From contig CATQJL010000112.1 in assembly GCA_958299035.1 (NCBI GenBank), positions 16,654,880 through 16,718,879 of the forward strand: a DNA stretch of 64,000 nt. The letters are read 5' to 3'. Shown piece after piece: positions 1-10,366 of this stretch. This DNA is from Cylicocyclus nassatus (Eukaryota; Nematoda; Chromadorea; Rhabditida; Strongylidae). The number at the start of each line of letters is the position of its first letter. Within the stretch, counting starts at the first letter, position 1. The position numbers and the translations under genes are program-made. The notes beneath the pieces were generated by a model that ran no database searches, had not been told where the DNA came from, and saw only the letters and a program-made list of their open reading frames with translations.

Positions 1-17
1 ATATATTATACATAAGA
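1..17 (-). mobile_element. 5' tip of a Helitron-type element cut by the window edge
   Basis: Read on the minus strand, position 18 is A and the element begins TCTTATGTATAA at 17. This is the same A|TCTTATATATA junction seen at 6526, 17414, 40668 and 62503. The flanking PLE sequence is the same as at 62504, so both share one insertion site. Confidence 0.6.
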
Positions 18-520
18 TAGAGGGCAGAACAAGCTGGTAGATCAGATTTCAAGCGTGACACTATGGTTTAGACAGGCCGGCCGCCCGCGCTGTTTCTACC
101 CATAGTCTGTTGAGTTCCGATAGTGTCTAGTGTATTCCTTTTCCGACGATTCGCAATATGTCGTTGCGTCCATGTTGTTTTGTAATCGCCATCTCCATCC
201 CTTTGGATAGTATCACAAATTTGCTGCCCTTATCACCGACTGCTATTTTGATATTATTTGAGGTAGCTAAATTCCCGAGTTCTCTGAGACCTCTCTTTTG
301 CGCAGCTAATAAATTAGGCGCCTGGCGCATAAGTTCGTATCGTTTGAATACATAAAAACCGATGTTGCGAAAACCCGGAAAGGTGTGTCTACTGATGGTC
401 CTGGCTCTTGCGGCTCAAAGACATGGATGGGAATGGCACACTAGGCAAGGTGGTAGTTGTCGATTGATGACTGGCTTGCTGCGTTTCTAATTTGGCGCGG
501 TATCGCAGACGATCTTGTAT
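18..520 (-). pseudogene. Penelope-like element, N-terminal fragment (copy A)
   Basis: An open stretch at 330-127 (minus) contains NIKIAVGDKGSKFVIL, matching the DKGG.FVV region upstream of the reverse transcriptase fingers in Penelope-like elements. The same DNA recurs in direct orientation at 62504-63003, and related protein (VSDKGGEFVVMP) is encoded at about 9,890 on the minus strand. No RT core or GIY-YIG domain follows in this copy, so it is a fragment. Homology to the right-hand copy fades near 520; relatedness of 520-905 to the element is uncertain. Confidence 0.6.
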
Positions 521-720
521 GTACTGAAGGTTACCCATAAATTTGCGTGCGACCCGGAGCATACTGATTGCGTTAGCGAAAAGATTCGAGATTGAGCAAA
601 GAACGCGCATTGCTGGACAACGTGGCATTGCCAATGGTGGTAACGCGCGAGGATTCAACTCACTGTTATTGCCATTTACAAAGTGTTGGTGATCTTACCT
701 TGAATTAGTAGCTGTGGGTG

Positions 721-774
721 ATAAACAAGACAACCAGCCTGCGCGCTATAAACAAGACAACCAGCCTGCGCGCT
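721..774. repeat. 27-bp tandem duplication (two copies)
   Basis: The 27-bp unit starting ATAAACAAGACAACCAGCC and ending GCGCGCT occurs twice back to back (721-747 and 748-774) with no differences. Confidence 0.9.
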
Positions 775-904
775 AAGCTCGCGGATTTTAAAGCAAGAGG
801 GCATGCTGTGCGATTGAAGTTGCGCTGTTTTCAAAGTTTGAGTCATGCAAACTACCACAACAAAGCAGAAGAATTAGCCTTGCCGAGCCACTGCTGTCAA
901 TAAA

Positions 905-1850
905 GAGAACTTTCTTACCTTAAAGGGATCCGCGGAATGATAAATGTATTGCACAGGGCCTGGTCCTGATTTGCTTTAGTTACGCGGTTTACAAGGCGAC
1001 GTTTTCTAGTTGATGTGGGGGCTCTGTCATCCATCCTGAGACTAAGAGACTTAAGAAGGCTCCGCACACGTTCGACAGCAAGTTAACAGTGTTCTACCTT
1101 ATGGGTGGTTCGATACATGAATTTTGAGAAGAACCATCATTATATGGCTTGAAGGCGAAAGAACATGTCTGGAAATCAATTACACTCCCTTTCCTTGATG
1201 TACTGACATAAAGTTTCTCACAAAGAATAAAAGATTTGAGACGAAAGAAAGGTGCAAGTAACTCTTAAGATTAGCTGCATTTTACAAGGTTGATTATAGT
1301 TGTGGCTACTTACTATTAGGTTGCTAGAATTTCGTTTTGACATAAAAAAATCTTCATAAAAGCTTTTCTAGTTGTTTTTCATCCGTGATTCTTTGTAGAA
1401 AGTAGCTTGCAACTCTTTATTTATATATCTAATCAGAATTTTCTGTCATTAGTAAGGTTCACTGCGCCCCGGCAGGGGTAAAAATACAAAAGCTCAATTC
1501 TGCGACTTCCTAAGCTTCTTTTTCATGTTGTGATGGCTGTAGAGAATAGCAGTTTGGTCTTCGGATACAGATAAGTTTTCCTTTTTAGCGAATAGCAGAA
1601 AAAGTTGTGATCTGCCGTTCTACAAAATTCTTTGACCAAAAGCCTGATTTTCTCATATTTGCGCACCATGAAAAAACTGGTATTTCTCATTTCTTTGCGG
1701 AAATTTCATTGAAAAATAAGTTCGACTCGGCAAAATTTATATCTCAATTATCGATGAAGTGTTTTTTCCAGTTGTCTCCAGTACTTGTAGAAGCTGCAAA
1801 AACGATCAAAATTATTCATTAGCCAATGCTAATTTCTATATTATAAAAAG
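905..1850. other. No gene recognised; AT-rich unique DNA
   Basis: I find no coding exon or mobile element I can name here. On the minus strand a splice-acceptor-like TTTTTGCAG near 1,800 is followed by a short open stretch. It could be the exon after the candidate at 1854-2045, but nothing independent supports this. Confidence 0.5.
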
Positions 1851-1853
1851 TGA

Positions 1854-2045
1854 TACCGGCTGTGGTGATGATTTCACAGCTTTTGCCTTTGGAGATCCCG
1901 ACAGAACTTTTTTGCTGAGAAGTGCTCTGGGAGCTCCGCTCGCAGGTCTCCCATTTCGGCGTGCTTTTCTTGATCCCGCTATGATTTCTTTTACGCGGAG
2001 TTGTGTTAGTGGTTCTCCATTTTGAAAGGGCTTTAAACATGGATA
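1854..2045 (-). other. Candidate exon coding a basic Ser/Lys/Arg-rich segment
   Basis: On the minus strand a frame reads EIIAGSRKARRNGRP, then a run with SGAPRALLSKK and SPKAKAVKSSPQP, before a possible donor (CCG|GTATCA) near 1,858. The base composition is richer in G+C than its surroundings and the composition resembles a disordered, phosphorylatable linker. It lies on the same strand as, and about 8 kb downstream of, the first LEM-domain copy. A link to that gene is speculation, because a LINE and a PLE lie between. No clear 3' splice site was found on its upstream side. Confidence 0.25.
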
Positions 2046-2589
2046 ACAACAATGGATGACATGCATAACAAGGATAACAACCTGATTCAATAAGATGCTT
2101 TCAATGTCTAGACCGAACACGATAAATTGCAACGTACTTCTTCTAGTCTTCTATGATGGAAATTCGCACTTTTCAGTAGCTTTAGACCCTTCTTGCTCAG
2201 ATTTCCAGGTGATAGTTCACTTATTCATAATGAGAATGTGAAAACACATGAATAGCTTTGAAAGTTACAATTGCTTTCGCAAACAAAAGTTGAGTAGCTA
2301 CTATGTCGACCAGTATTCAGCTCAAGAACTGCTAAGCAAGCTCGCTGTAATTTTGGCCTAAATCGTTTCGTTTGTACTCAGTTGTTCGCGCTAGTCTGAT
2401 CAAGGGATATTTGGTAATTGTGGCCATTTGTGACAAGACGTCCATAAGACGCATCTCCATACGCTAACTCCATATCTATGTCAATTATTTGCGAAACGCT
2501 TTCTGAAGGAATTTATGAGCGTTTGTAGTTGTGAAACTGACATAACTCCAAATAATCGTCAGCTTTGAAGAAAGTGTCTAATTTATGAC

Positions 2590-2980
2590 TTAAGGGCAGC
2601 TCGGCAGAATTAGAACTTTGACTGTTTATCGCTCTCGGTTCTCCTGGATGAGCTGAGTCTAAGATGTGCTTTGCAACTTTAGAACATATAAATAAACCTC
2701 TTTTTCAGACGTGAAAAGCTTTTTGGACGGACGGCGTAAGCCTGCCCTCTAGAACGCGATCGGTTCATGAGTGGACACACCATACCTATCTCAGCGGCAA
2801 TTGGATTCTTGACTCTAGCAGCCACTTTCGCGACCCGCCCAAACAGCGTTTTCACGTCTGGAAAAGCGGTTATTGATATCTTTCGAAGCTGCAAAGCACA
2901 ATCTTGGACTCAGCTCATTTAGAGAGACCGAAAACGACGAACATCCCAAAGTTGTCAATCTGTCGAGCCGCTGCCTTTAA
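2590..2980. mobile_element. TTAA-flanked MITE
   Basis: The left end reads TTAAGGGCAGCTCGGCAGA and the right end is its imperfect inverse, TCGAGCCGCTGCCTTTAA. The arms are inverted further in (GACGTGAAAAGC near 2,710 against the GTTTTCACGTC region near 2,850). A close relative lies at 35724-36105. The TTAA flank suggests piggyBac-type mobilisation. There is no coding sequence inside. Confidence 0.7.
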
Positions 2981-3492
2981 CACTATCGAGACAAGATAAT
3001 GAGCACTATTACCAAATCATTCGAATTTTGCAGACTTCTGAGCAAAGAATCGCATATCGATAACACTAACCCTTACAAATGTCCTTGAAGGAAGTACCAT
3101 GTTTTCGTACAGATAATCGTTTCATGGATAGCAGATACAGACTCTCAAATTGTATACAAAGATCCATTTGATCAAATCTTTTTGGAAATGTCCACCATTG
3201 AGTGTCCTTCTAGAGCCCCAATTCTTACGTCCCGATCTGGCACTAATTCCCGCACGCAAATCAGAAAAAATGGAAATGTATCACTTGTTTATTCTACGCA
3301 TATTCCCACCATCTTTCCCATATACCCTTCTCCAAAACGCTACTATTTCTTTCAGTTAAACAGGTCAAAACATTTAACGCCAGCCGCGGTAAAGCTGCTT
3401 TGAGAGCTTGGTCATATTAGCGCGGATACAGCGCAGAAATCAGTCAATCCCAAGTGAATGACTAATTTGTGTCAATTCTTTCACCGATCTAT

Positions 3493-3560
3493 TAGGTTGT
3501 CCGGAAATTGATGCCCATTTCAAATTTCAGCAGCAGTAAATTAGAATTGTTCGTTCCCAA
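3493..3560. mobile_element. Solo end of a mariner-like element
   Basis: ATTAGGTTGTCCGGAAA resembles the terminus of the complete mariner-like element at 11042 (TTAGGTTGTCCCGAAAG). I cannot find the partner end nearby, so this is a relic. Confidence 0.4.
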
Positions 3561-3599
3561 GTAGTACCATCTAGAGCGAAACAAGCTCTACAGTATGGT

Positions 3600-3781
3600 A
3601 CGGCAGCGACGCCCCAAAAAATTTTTTTACAAGATTAAATCGAATTTTGCAGAACTTTAAAAAATTTTCATTTTTACAAGAATGAACAAGTCACTTGCAC
3701 ATTTTTATAACGCATGTAAGATGCTCAAAAATTTCGCGATCTATTCTCAGGGGGGGGGGCCACCCCCCTGGTCCGCCACTG
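3600..3781. mobile_element. Right end of a CAGTGGCGG-type element
   Basis: A G-tract/C-tract region ends in GGTCCGCCACTG. The stretch from about 3,600 (ending CTTGCACATTTTTATAACGC and then a G run) matches 24880-25055. Complete ends of this family appear as CAGTGGCGG...CCGCCACTG at 37539-37996. Such termini are hAT-like, but no transposase is present. Confidence 0.5.
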
Positions 3782-4189
3782 TGTCGCTATGATTTTTCCT
3801 CGTTCAAAAATTAAGGAAACAACGATTTTCATGCCTCTATCAAAATGATACTGTGCATTCGCACATAAGTAATTTACAAATCTGCAGAGGTAAAAACGTA
3901 AGTTCTTACAAAGAAAGGGACAGGAATCGAGGTGGCCAATCGAAACAAGCTCTACTTAATAGATGCAGCATAAAACATTGAATCCGAATCTGTGTTACAT
4001 ATCTGTTCAGCGCCTATGTGTGCGAAGTATGAGCCGCTAAAGGGTGTTATTTGGCTAAGAAATTATGGCATGTAAAGCGCACCGTGATGTTGGCCCAAAA
4101 TATGCAGCTAGATTACTTTACATTCCAAAGTACACAGTGGTTCCATGTTTTGCTTTCTTTAAACCTGGGCATCGTAAGCATTTTTCAAG

Positions 4190-4390
4190 TGTTCTGAACC
4201 ACACAGTTTTTTGGATGGTCTTTATTTATCCACATGGCCTAACGTTTGGACGCCTTCGTCTTCCTTAGAGACCTGAAAGTGTTTGAAACGTTATACGTGA
4301 CTCCAAGCCACCAAACACCCCCCCCCCCAGTCCGGCTAGTTCTCAACCTTCGCTCAGCTTGTCTACTATAAAAATGTCAGGACAGAAGAT
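4190..4390 (-). repeat. Dispersed repeat carrying a degenerate hammerhead-like motif
   Basis: This segment is an inverted copy of 9907-10090. Shared landmarks are the CCACCAAACACC C-tract, AGTCCGGCTAGTTCTCAACC, and the TGGTCTTTATTTATCCA stretch. By analogy with PLE terminal repeats it may be a stranded PLE terminus. Confidence 0.5.
4235..4275 (-). ncRNA. Degenerate hammerhead-ribozyme-like motif
   Basis: The minus strand reads AGGTCT, CTAAGGA (box 1, G5 changed), a GACG/CGTC stem with AAGG loop, then CAAACGT in place of GAAACGT, then TAGGCC closing stem I. Two core positions are altered, so it is probably inactive. It is the counterpart of the better copy at 10006-10043. Confidence 0.3.
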
Positions 4391-4514
4391 GAGCGTACCG
4401 AAAGACCACCGCTATATATGGTATTCCGCACCGGATTGATGGCCGTGGCGGAAGAATAAACTATACCATAAATGACAGTCGAATGTGAACTACAGATCGC
4501 ATAACGATTGAACG

Positions 4515-4625
4515 GAAGGAAGTCAGAGGTTATCGATCTTAGCTTGTGAAAAGGAGATCTTGGCTAGAAAAGCATTAGAGGCTTTCTGGATCTCTGCAAA
4601 GAATCCAGAAATGAGGTTATTGACA
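4515..4625 (+). repeat. Inverted fragment of the neighbouring LINE
   Basis: The stretch around AAAGCATTAGAGGCTTTCTG is an inverted copy of 6735-6800, just upstream of the LINE reverse transcriptase. Together they bracket the LINE relic as a broken inverted repeat. Confidence 0.6.
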
Positions 4626-5158
4626 AGCATTCGTTTACTTATTTATTTATTTAACTATAAAGTCGACATCCAAATGACTCTAGACGAGGAGGATCAATAA
4701 TTTCAGCGGTCGACCAAAATCTTATACGTCTTTCGAAAACAATACCCCCTGTTTAGGGCCAACGAGTCCGCCTGCAAAGGCTAGCTGGCCATAACCCAAA
4801 GAGAAAAATAAAGGTTATAAAGGTTTTCGAAAGGACAATAAGGCATGAAAGAAGGGAAAAGTACAATAAAACCCTCGGAAGAGGGGAATGATCACCAAGA
4901 AAAAAAGATCGAAATGACCACAGGAAGAACACTGTAGCAAAGAAAAAGGATAATTCGAGAGAGTTGCAATACAAAATGGTAGAGAATCACTGGAGGTAGA
5001 TACTTTTCTTTCTTGATTCTTGATTCGGGGAACAGAAATAAAAACATCGAAAATAACGAAGAATTTCGCCTTCTGGGAGACCAAACCATACATGAGTTAG
5101 AATTCGTTGCGGAGAAAGGAAACGTCGAAATCACAAAAAATTTTCTGGAAAATGGTAG

Positions 5159-6760
5159 TCAGAATAACCCCTGTGATTTCAGAAATTTTTGAACTTCTCT
5201 ATTGAAAACGAATGTAGATCTCGTGGTGATAGCTTCCATTGGGAGCACATTCCATGTTTTGATAACACGCACTAGGAAAGAGTTATAGTATTGCTGATTC
5301 CTCACTTTCCCTACTACAAGCCTGAACATGTGTCCTCTAGTGTAATTGTTGAAATTCGATAGATTGAAAAAATCTTGCGTTTCCAATTCAATCCTATTGG
5401 TCATTATTTTGAAGACAAGCTTTTGGTCATAAAGGGTACTTCTAAATGCAAGAGTAGTAGTGGCTAGAATAGAGAGCCTAGATTTGTATGACAATCGGAA
5501 TATTCCCGCTCGGGCAAAAATTCTGGCAGTGCACGATCTCTGGACTCTTTCAATAATTTCCGTAAGGGTTATCTCAGAGGGAGACCATAGTGGAGTGCAA
5601 TATTCCAAAAGAGGACGAACATAGATGACGAAAAGGCGAAAGAGAATTTTTACATTAGTAGCTTTGAACCCACGAAGGATGTGATTGCACCTGGCGTGAG
5701 CGGCAAGCAATATCTCCTATGTATTTCTCAAACTTCAGTTTGTCAGAGTAGATCACACCAAGGTCCCTGGCACTGCTAACTGTTTGAAGCTCATGTGTCC
5801 CAATACGAAAGGAACACTGGCGATGTGCATGTCCAATAGCCATGATAAAGGTTTTTTCCGCGGAAATGTCAAGCTCCCATTTGTCGGACCACCTCTCTAT
5901 CGCATCCAAGGCGCGCTGCATCAGACCAGGGTCGTCGTAGCAGTAGAGTTTTGTATCATCAGCATATATAGAGCAATGTACATCATGGGGAATGCATGAC
6001 GGCAGATCGTTGATGTAAAGCAAAAACATCAAAGGCCCCAAGCAAGTACCCTGCGGTACACCACTTGCTGTTGTATAGATTGAAGAAAACGATTCATTGA
6101 CCCGCACTCTTTGCGTGCGCTCAAGCAGGAATGCTTTGAGGAATCGCAATAAACAGCCTTTAATGCCGTAAGCCTCTAATTTTGTAAAGAGAAGAGATAA
6201 GGTCACGGAGTCAAAGGCTTTCTTATAATCTACTAGCTGGCAAACCCGGCTCCGCCCGACCCTGTCATTATATTCGTAATCAGCATGCTCGATTACCCCC
6301 CTGTGCCAACTCCCAGCCCCGTAGCTCAAATTTTGCAAAAAATCGATAAAATCGATATCGATCGATAACGAATAGTAGCCTATGACACGCTCCCTGCCCC
6401 GAAGTATATGTGTGCCAAGGTTAGTCCAAATCGGTTCAGAAATAAAAATTTCTATTCCGCACATACGTACAGACATACAGACAGACATACAGACAGACAT
6501 ACAGACATTCAGCTTTATATATAAGATATAGCAAACTGTTAGAACTCTTTTTTCATTGACTGCTCTCTGCCACAAGGGTACCGTTGACATTTAAGCTGAT
6601 AATGTAGTTCTTTTGGGTAGAAATCCATGTCGTGCTTTGTGCACAGGATGATTGCTAGTAAGAAATGCACAAATCTGTTTACAAATTATTCTTTCAAAGA
6701 CTTTGCTCACTGATGATCTTTGCAAAGATCCAGAAAGCCTCTAATGCTTTCCTAGCCGAG
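5159..6760 (-). pseudogene. Non-LTR retrotransposon reverse transcriptase (Jockey/CR1-like), broken
   Basis: Reading down the minus strand: KVFERIICKQI near 6,700, ARHGFLPKRTTLSA, a stop, VCYI, then DYKKAFDSV (RT motif A), ASGVPQGTCLGP (motif B), YADDTKLY (catalytic YADD), and DISAEKT. A frameshift near 5,705 follows, with a C-terminal region containing YVRPLLEYCTPLWSP, typical of CR1/Jockey/I-type ORF2. No apurinic endonuclease is visible upstream, so this is a 5'-truncated copy. A 294-bp Helitron-type element (6233-6526) splits motif A; deleting it rejoins VCYI to DYKKAFDSV in frame. The element is dead because of the frameshift, an upstream stop and the insertion. Confidence 0.85.
6233..6526 (-). 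mobile_element. Non-autonomous Helitron-type element inserted in a LINE
   Basis: On the minus strand the element starts TCTTATATATAAAG directly after A527 and ends GGGTTTGCCAGCTAG before T232. These are the Helitron hallmarks: 5' TC, 3' CTAG, insertion between A and T, no target duplication. A GTCTGT/CAGACA microsatellite lies near the 5' end and a GGGCGGAGCCGGG hairpin region near the 3' end. Removal gives TGCTATA joined to TAGATTATAAG, which restores the reverse-transcriptase codons for CYIDYK. Length is 294 bp; there is no Rep/helicase coding. Confidence 0.8.
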
Positions 6761-6769
6761 GTCTCCTTT

Positions 6770-7440
6770 TCATAAGCTGAGATCTTACAAAAGACATCCG
6801 TCCTACGGTGCTAGACTTGTAATTTTAAAACTGCATAGTTTGAAGTATAAACATGTTGTTAGCGATTTGGTGTTCTGCTTTTGTATCCTAAAATTAGAAA
6901 CGAAATTGCGAGCAAGTAAATACTGAATCTTTAGGCCCAGTGGAAAGCGTACAGGTGGGTTTAATTTGCACTACAGAAAGCTAGGTGAAAAAGGCTTTTT
7001 GCAAACTTCAGTTCATATTGTGGTTAAGCCTTTTACCTCAGGAAGTTATTTCTAGTAAAGCGCATCCTCTTTTCGTAAGAAATTGGGATTTATAAATGTA
7101 CTGGAATATTTGCATATAGCTGATATTTGGTTTGGGTCTTCTTATCGTTCTATTCTCCTCTACATTGATTCTTGCCAGCTGTGTTGTTAAAGTTGGTGAC
7201 AACGGTTCATCGAGTCATTGTTCTTCGACCTGCGCGGATTGATATTCTCAATCATTTTTTTTCATATCGAGATTACCAAATGCCTGTTCAGAATCTTCTA
7301 TTTTCGTTAAATCTCTTTGATGTATTACCAACTTCACTGACATCTTATGTTGGTGTTTACCAACAAAGGGCGCGCCTCTGAGCGTAGTATGTAAATATAA
7401 ATATGAATATGTCTTCTCCACTATACGCCTCGCTTCTATG
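6770..7440. other. No gene recognised between LINE and PLE
   Basis: AT-rich DNA with only short open frames and no splice-bounded coding stretch. I see nothing I can name. Confidence 0.5.
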
Positions 7441-8636
7441 CCTGCCTAAAGCTGAGATAGGGTTTTACGCTTTTTATCTGCTAGATGTTCTTTGATGCGA
7501 GTACTGAGTGCTCTTCCAGTTCCTCCAACATAAAGCTCGTTGCATTTTAAACATTCTGTTTGATAAACTACTCCCACTTTTGCACAATCACCTAATTCAC
7601 CATGCGGGCAAACTACACAATGTTCTGTTATACAGTATCGATCGTATAGTCTGTTTCGAACCAATTGCTTTTTTATATTGTCATTCGAAACGACCACTAA
7701 TACAATATCATCCTGCAATTGTGCACGTAAAATGCACTTTCGAAGAGCCGCGCTGATGCTATCTGATATAAATGGAATGCACAGTGGGAGTTTATCATGA
7801 GCGTTGTTACCATTCGCAGGCTGTTGAGTACGTGGTAAAGAATGGTAGCCATTACTGCAAGCGATATGGGAAGCCAGTCATCGATATAACGGCAGTATTT
7901 AGCTGCATTCGAGCTATCACCGGTTCCTCGATCTTGCTCATGAAGCAGATAGCGAGTACAGATGCTAGTCTCTGACTCATTGATAACCCACGTATCTGGG
8001 AGTAGTAAGTCCCAGACCATCCAAAGATGTTACACTTCAAACATTCGTGTATTAGGGTCATTGCCCGCAACTTGCCAAGTCCAAAGGTATTGATGGTATT
8101 GCCATGCGTACCAACATCTCTGATAGCGCTTGCAGGGCTTGTTCATTTTGCACATTAGTGTAAAGCGAAGTCACTCAAATGACTCGATTACAGTGCTCGA
8201 ATCAAACTTAGCACTGCGAAGCTATTCGATAAATTCGTGTGAGTTGGATAGATGTGCAGGAACATTGGACAGCAACTGGCTCATAGTTTTATTCAAGAAT
8301 AATGCAATTCTGTCGGTAAGGCCGCCTACACAACTTACGATTGATCTCATCTTGTAGGTGTCCTCCGACATTGAATTCGTATCTCGCAAAGAAAGCTTGT
8401 GCGTTTTGATCAAGCTAGATATAAAATCTAGACAACTTGGACATCTAGCAAGGGGCGGACCCAGAGTCGAAAGTGCGAGAGGTAAGCTATACATCATCTG
8501 AATCAGCGTGAGACGCTGATTTCAAATCTGTATCCATTATCTGCCAAGCGATTCTCTAAAAGAAGTTATGAGCCTCAGTTGCTCGCTGACATGTCAAGTT
8601 TCGTTAAGTAGGATCCGCACCTGAGACCGATGTGTG

Positions 8637-8710
8637 ATCGTCTGGTGTAGTGGATAAGCGCGGAGCCTATAGAGCAGATAGTCGAGGGTTCGAATCCTTT
8701 TCCCGTCTAA
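8637..8710 (+). other. tRNA-like sequence with A and B boxes (left arm)
   Basis: TGGTGTAGTGG matches the pol III A box and GGTTCGAATCC the B box, with tRNA spacing. The D and T arms can form. The acceptor and anticodon stems pair poorly, so I do not assign an anticodon or call a functional tRNA. Its inverted twin is at 9421-9495. Confidence 0.5.
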
Positions 8711-9420
8711 CATTTTTGCAAGTTATGAATATGTTTGTTTTGCGCTATAAGGGGTATCCCGCGCACATGTACGGACTTCAGATCATAATCTACTGCTGAA
8801 AAGTTGGGGTTTTCGCGGCTTTTTTTTTCACCAAGGTTTTAGCCGCTGTATGAGACAATGGAATCAAATCTAGTGTGTGTGAGCGACAATGTGCTAGTGT
8901 GCCTGCTCTCATTATAAAATAGGAATTTGAAGCAGTATTTGAGTAAGATTTTTTATGCCTAAATCTAAAAGCAGAGGTAGCATCATGGAAAATTTGTGTT
9001 TGACTTGCAGAGTTGCTAATCTTGTTGAGGCGGGAACGTAAACATGTTGAACAAGAAATTGTACATATATGGATATGTGAATTTGACAAGAAGGAGCTTT
9101 ACTTCTTGCTCAATGTTTTCGGCACAGTTGGTGGTATCTTACCTCCTGAAAGAATTCGGATCCTGCAATGATTTGCGCACACCGAGCTGTCAAGATGTTC
9201 AAAATGTTAACTGCAGCAGAAATTATGTAAAAACTTACAGCACATTGTCACTCACATACGTAAGATATACGGCTGACTGTCATACCAGCGGCTAAAACCT
9301 TGGTGAAAAAAAGTTGCGAAAATCCCAACTTTTCAGCATAAATTATGATCTGAAGTCCGTACATGTGCGCGGGATACCCCTTATAGCGCAAAACAAACAT
9401 ATTCTTAACTTGCAAAAATG

Positions 9421-9495
9421 TTAAACGGGAAAAGGATTTGAACCCTCGACCATCTGCTCCATAGGCTTCGCGCTTATCCACTACACCAGACGACC
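9421..9495 (-). other. tRNA-like sequence with A and B boxes (right arm)
   Basis: Minus-strand twin of 8637-8710, with TGGTGTAGTGG and GGTTCAAATCC. It differs at a handful of positions, so the two foldback arms have drifted. Probably a captured tRNA or a tRNA-derived SINE head carried in the arms. Confidence 0.5.
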
Positions 9496-9906
9496 ACAAA
9501 TGGTTTTCAGGTGCGAATCCTACTCAACGAAACTTGATATGTCAACGAGCAACCGAGGCTCATAACTCCTTTTAGAGAACCGCTTAGCAGATAATGGATA
9601 CAGATTTGAAACAGCGTCTCACGCTGATTTAGATGATATATAGCTTACCACATTTCGCACTTTCGACTCTGGGTCCGCCCCTTTAAGCTTCAACCTGTTG
9701 ATAAACCTCTCGACACGTCCAGCTGCTTTTGCTAATGTGGTCCAAGTGTCATTCAACTTTTTACATTGGGTGTAAAATTCTTTCTCAGTGACACTCTATA
9801 CGTTGTGGTGTCCGCAAGATGCGCTGCTGTTATTCTGCGATCTAACTTCTGAGGCATTACTACAAACTCGCCGCCTTTATCGCTTACAAACACGCGTATT
9901 GAACCG

Positions 9907-10090
9907 TTCGAGAGTTCTCAACCTCCTAAGCGAAGGTTGAGAACTAGCCGGACTGGGGGAGGTGTTTGGTGGCTGGAGTCACATATGACGTTTTGAACCA
10001 CTTTCAGGCCTCTGAGGAACGAAGGCGTCGAAACGTTAGGCCGTGATTGGATAAATAAAGACCATCTAAAAAACCTGTGTGGCTCAGAAC
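9907..10090 (+). repeat. Dispersed repeat carrying a hammerhead-like motif
   Basis: Inverted counterpart of 4190-4390. It begins with a hairpin (TCTCAACCT...AGGTTGAGA) and abuts the 5' (upstream) edge of PLE-1. The motif is on the strand opposite to PLE-1, compatible with the inverted terminal fragments often seen at Penelope elements. Confidence 0.5.
10006..10043 (+). ncRNA. Hammerhead-ribozyme-like motif
   Basis: Stem I strand AGGCCT is followed by box 1 CTGAGGA (fits CUGANGA), a short ACG/CGT stem with AAGG loop, C, then GAAACGT and T, and TAGGCC re-closing stem I. Stem III is minimal. Penelope elements are known to carry type I hammerheads with tiny stem III. Stem II is offset by one nucleotide from the canonical core, so activity is doubtful. 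Confidence 0.4.
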
Positions 10091-10366
10091 ACTTTGAAGA
10101 ATAAAACAAAGTGCTCGATTTCGCAACTTTTATATATGGTTTTTTTTGCAGTAAAATTGCTCATAACTTCGTCCCAAGGAGCTAAGCAAATATTGAATAC
10201 AAATTCAAAATCAGGTTGGATGGTAGGCACCCTTGGATTGGCCACCTCGATTTCTGACCATTCCCTTGTCAGCTCTTCACAAGGTTCATTTTCAAGAACG
10301 ACGGAGGAATGTTATATCCGGTATTTTTCGAGAGCTAAGCTTGTGAAAAACTTGCTGGAAACTTAC

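Larger units (their letters stand above)
8450..9683. mobile_element. 1.23-kb inverted-repeat (foldback) element inside PLE-1
   Basis: Ends read AAGGGGCGGACCCAGAGTCG and its inverse. The arms (about 8450-8850 and 9290-9683) stay inverted over about 400 bp, including GCTGATTTCAAATCTGTAT and a tRNA-like sequence in each arm. Removing the element brings the PLE blocks RVERFINRLKL and CPSCLDFISSLIKTHKL next to each other. The AAGGGGCGGACC terminus is hAT-like, but I see no clear 8-bp target duplication and no transposase. Confidence 0.75.
7446..9905 (-). pseudogene. Penelope-like retroelement (PLE-1), RT plus GIY-YIG, interrupted
   Basis: Going down the minus strand from 9905: VSDKGGEFVVMPQKLD, TTYRVSLRKNF and AAGRVERFINRLKL before an insertion at 9683. 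After it, CPSCLDFISSLIKTHKL, IVSCVGGLTDRIALFLNK and VPAHLSNSHEF. Then a degraded stretch with GLSMSQRLASVLAICFMSKI and YCRYIDDW, the PLE catalytic YIDD. Finally the GIY-YIG endonuclease at 7718-7446 with VVYQTECLKCNELYVGGTGR and ALSTRIKEH. This order (N-terminal region, RT, C-terminal GIY-YIG) defines Penelope elements. Several frameshifts and stops, plus the inserted element at 8450-9683, make it non-functional. Confidence 0.85.

Noticed and set aside
1440..1500. Possible small RNA gene around the CCCCGGCAGGGG hairpin
   Set aside because: A single short hairpin with no conserved boxes or second copy.
8637..9495. Functional tRNA genes
   Set aside because: A and B boxes are present but acceptor and anticodon stems do not pair and no anticodon can be assigned with confidence; kept as tRNA-like.
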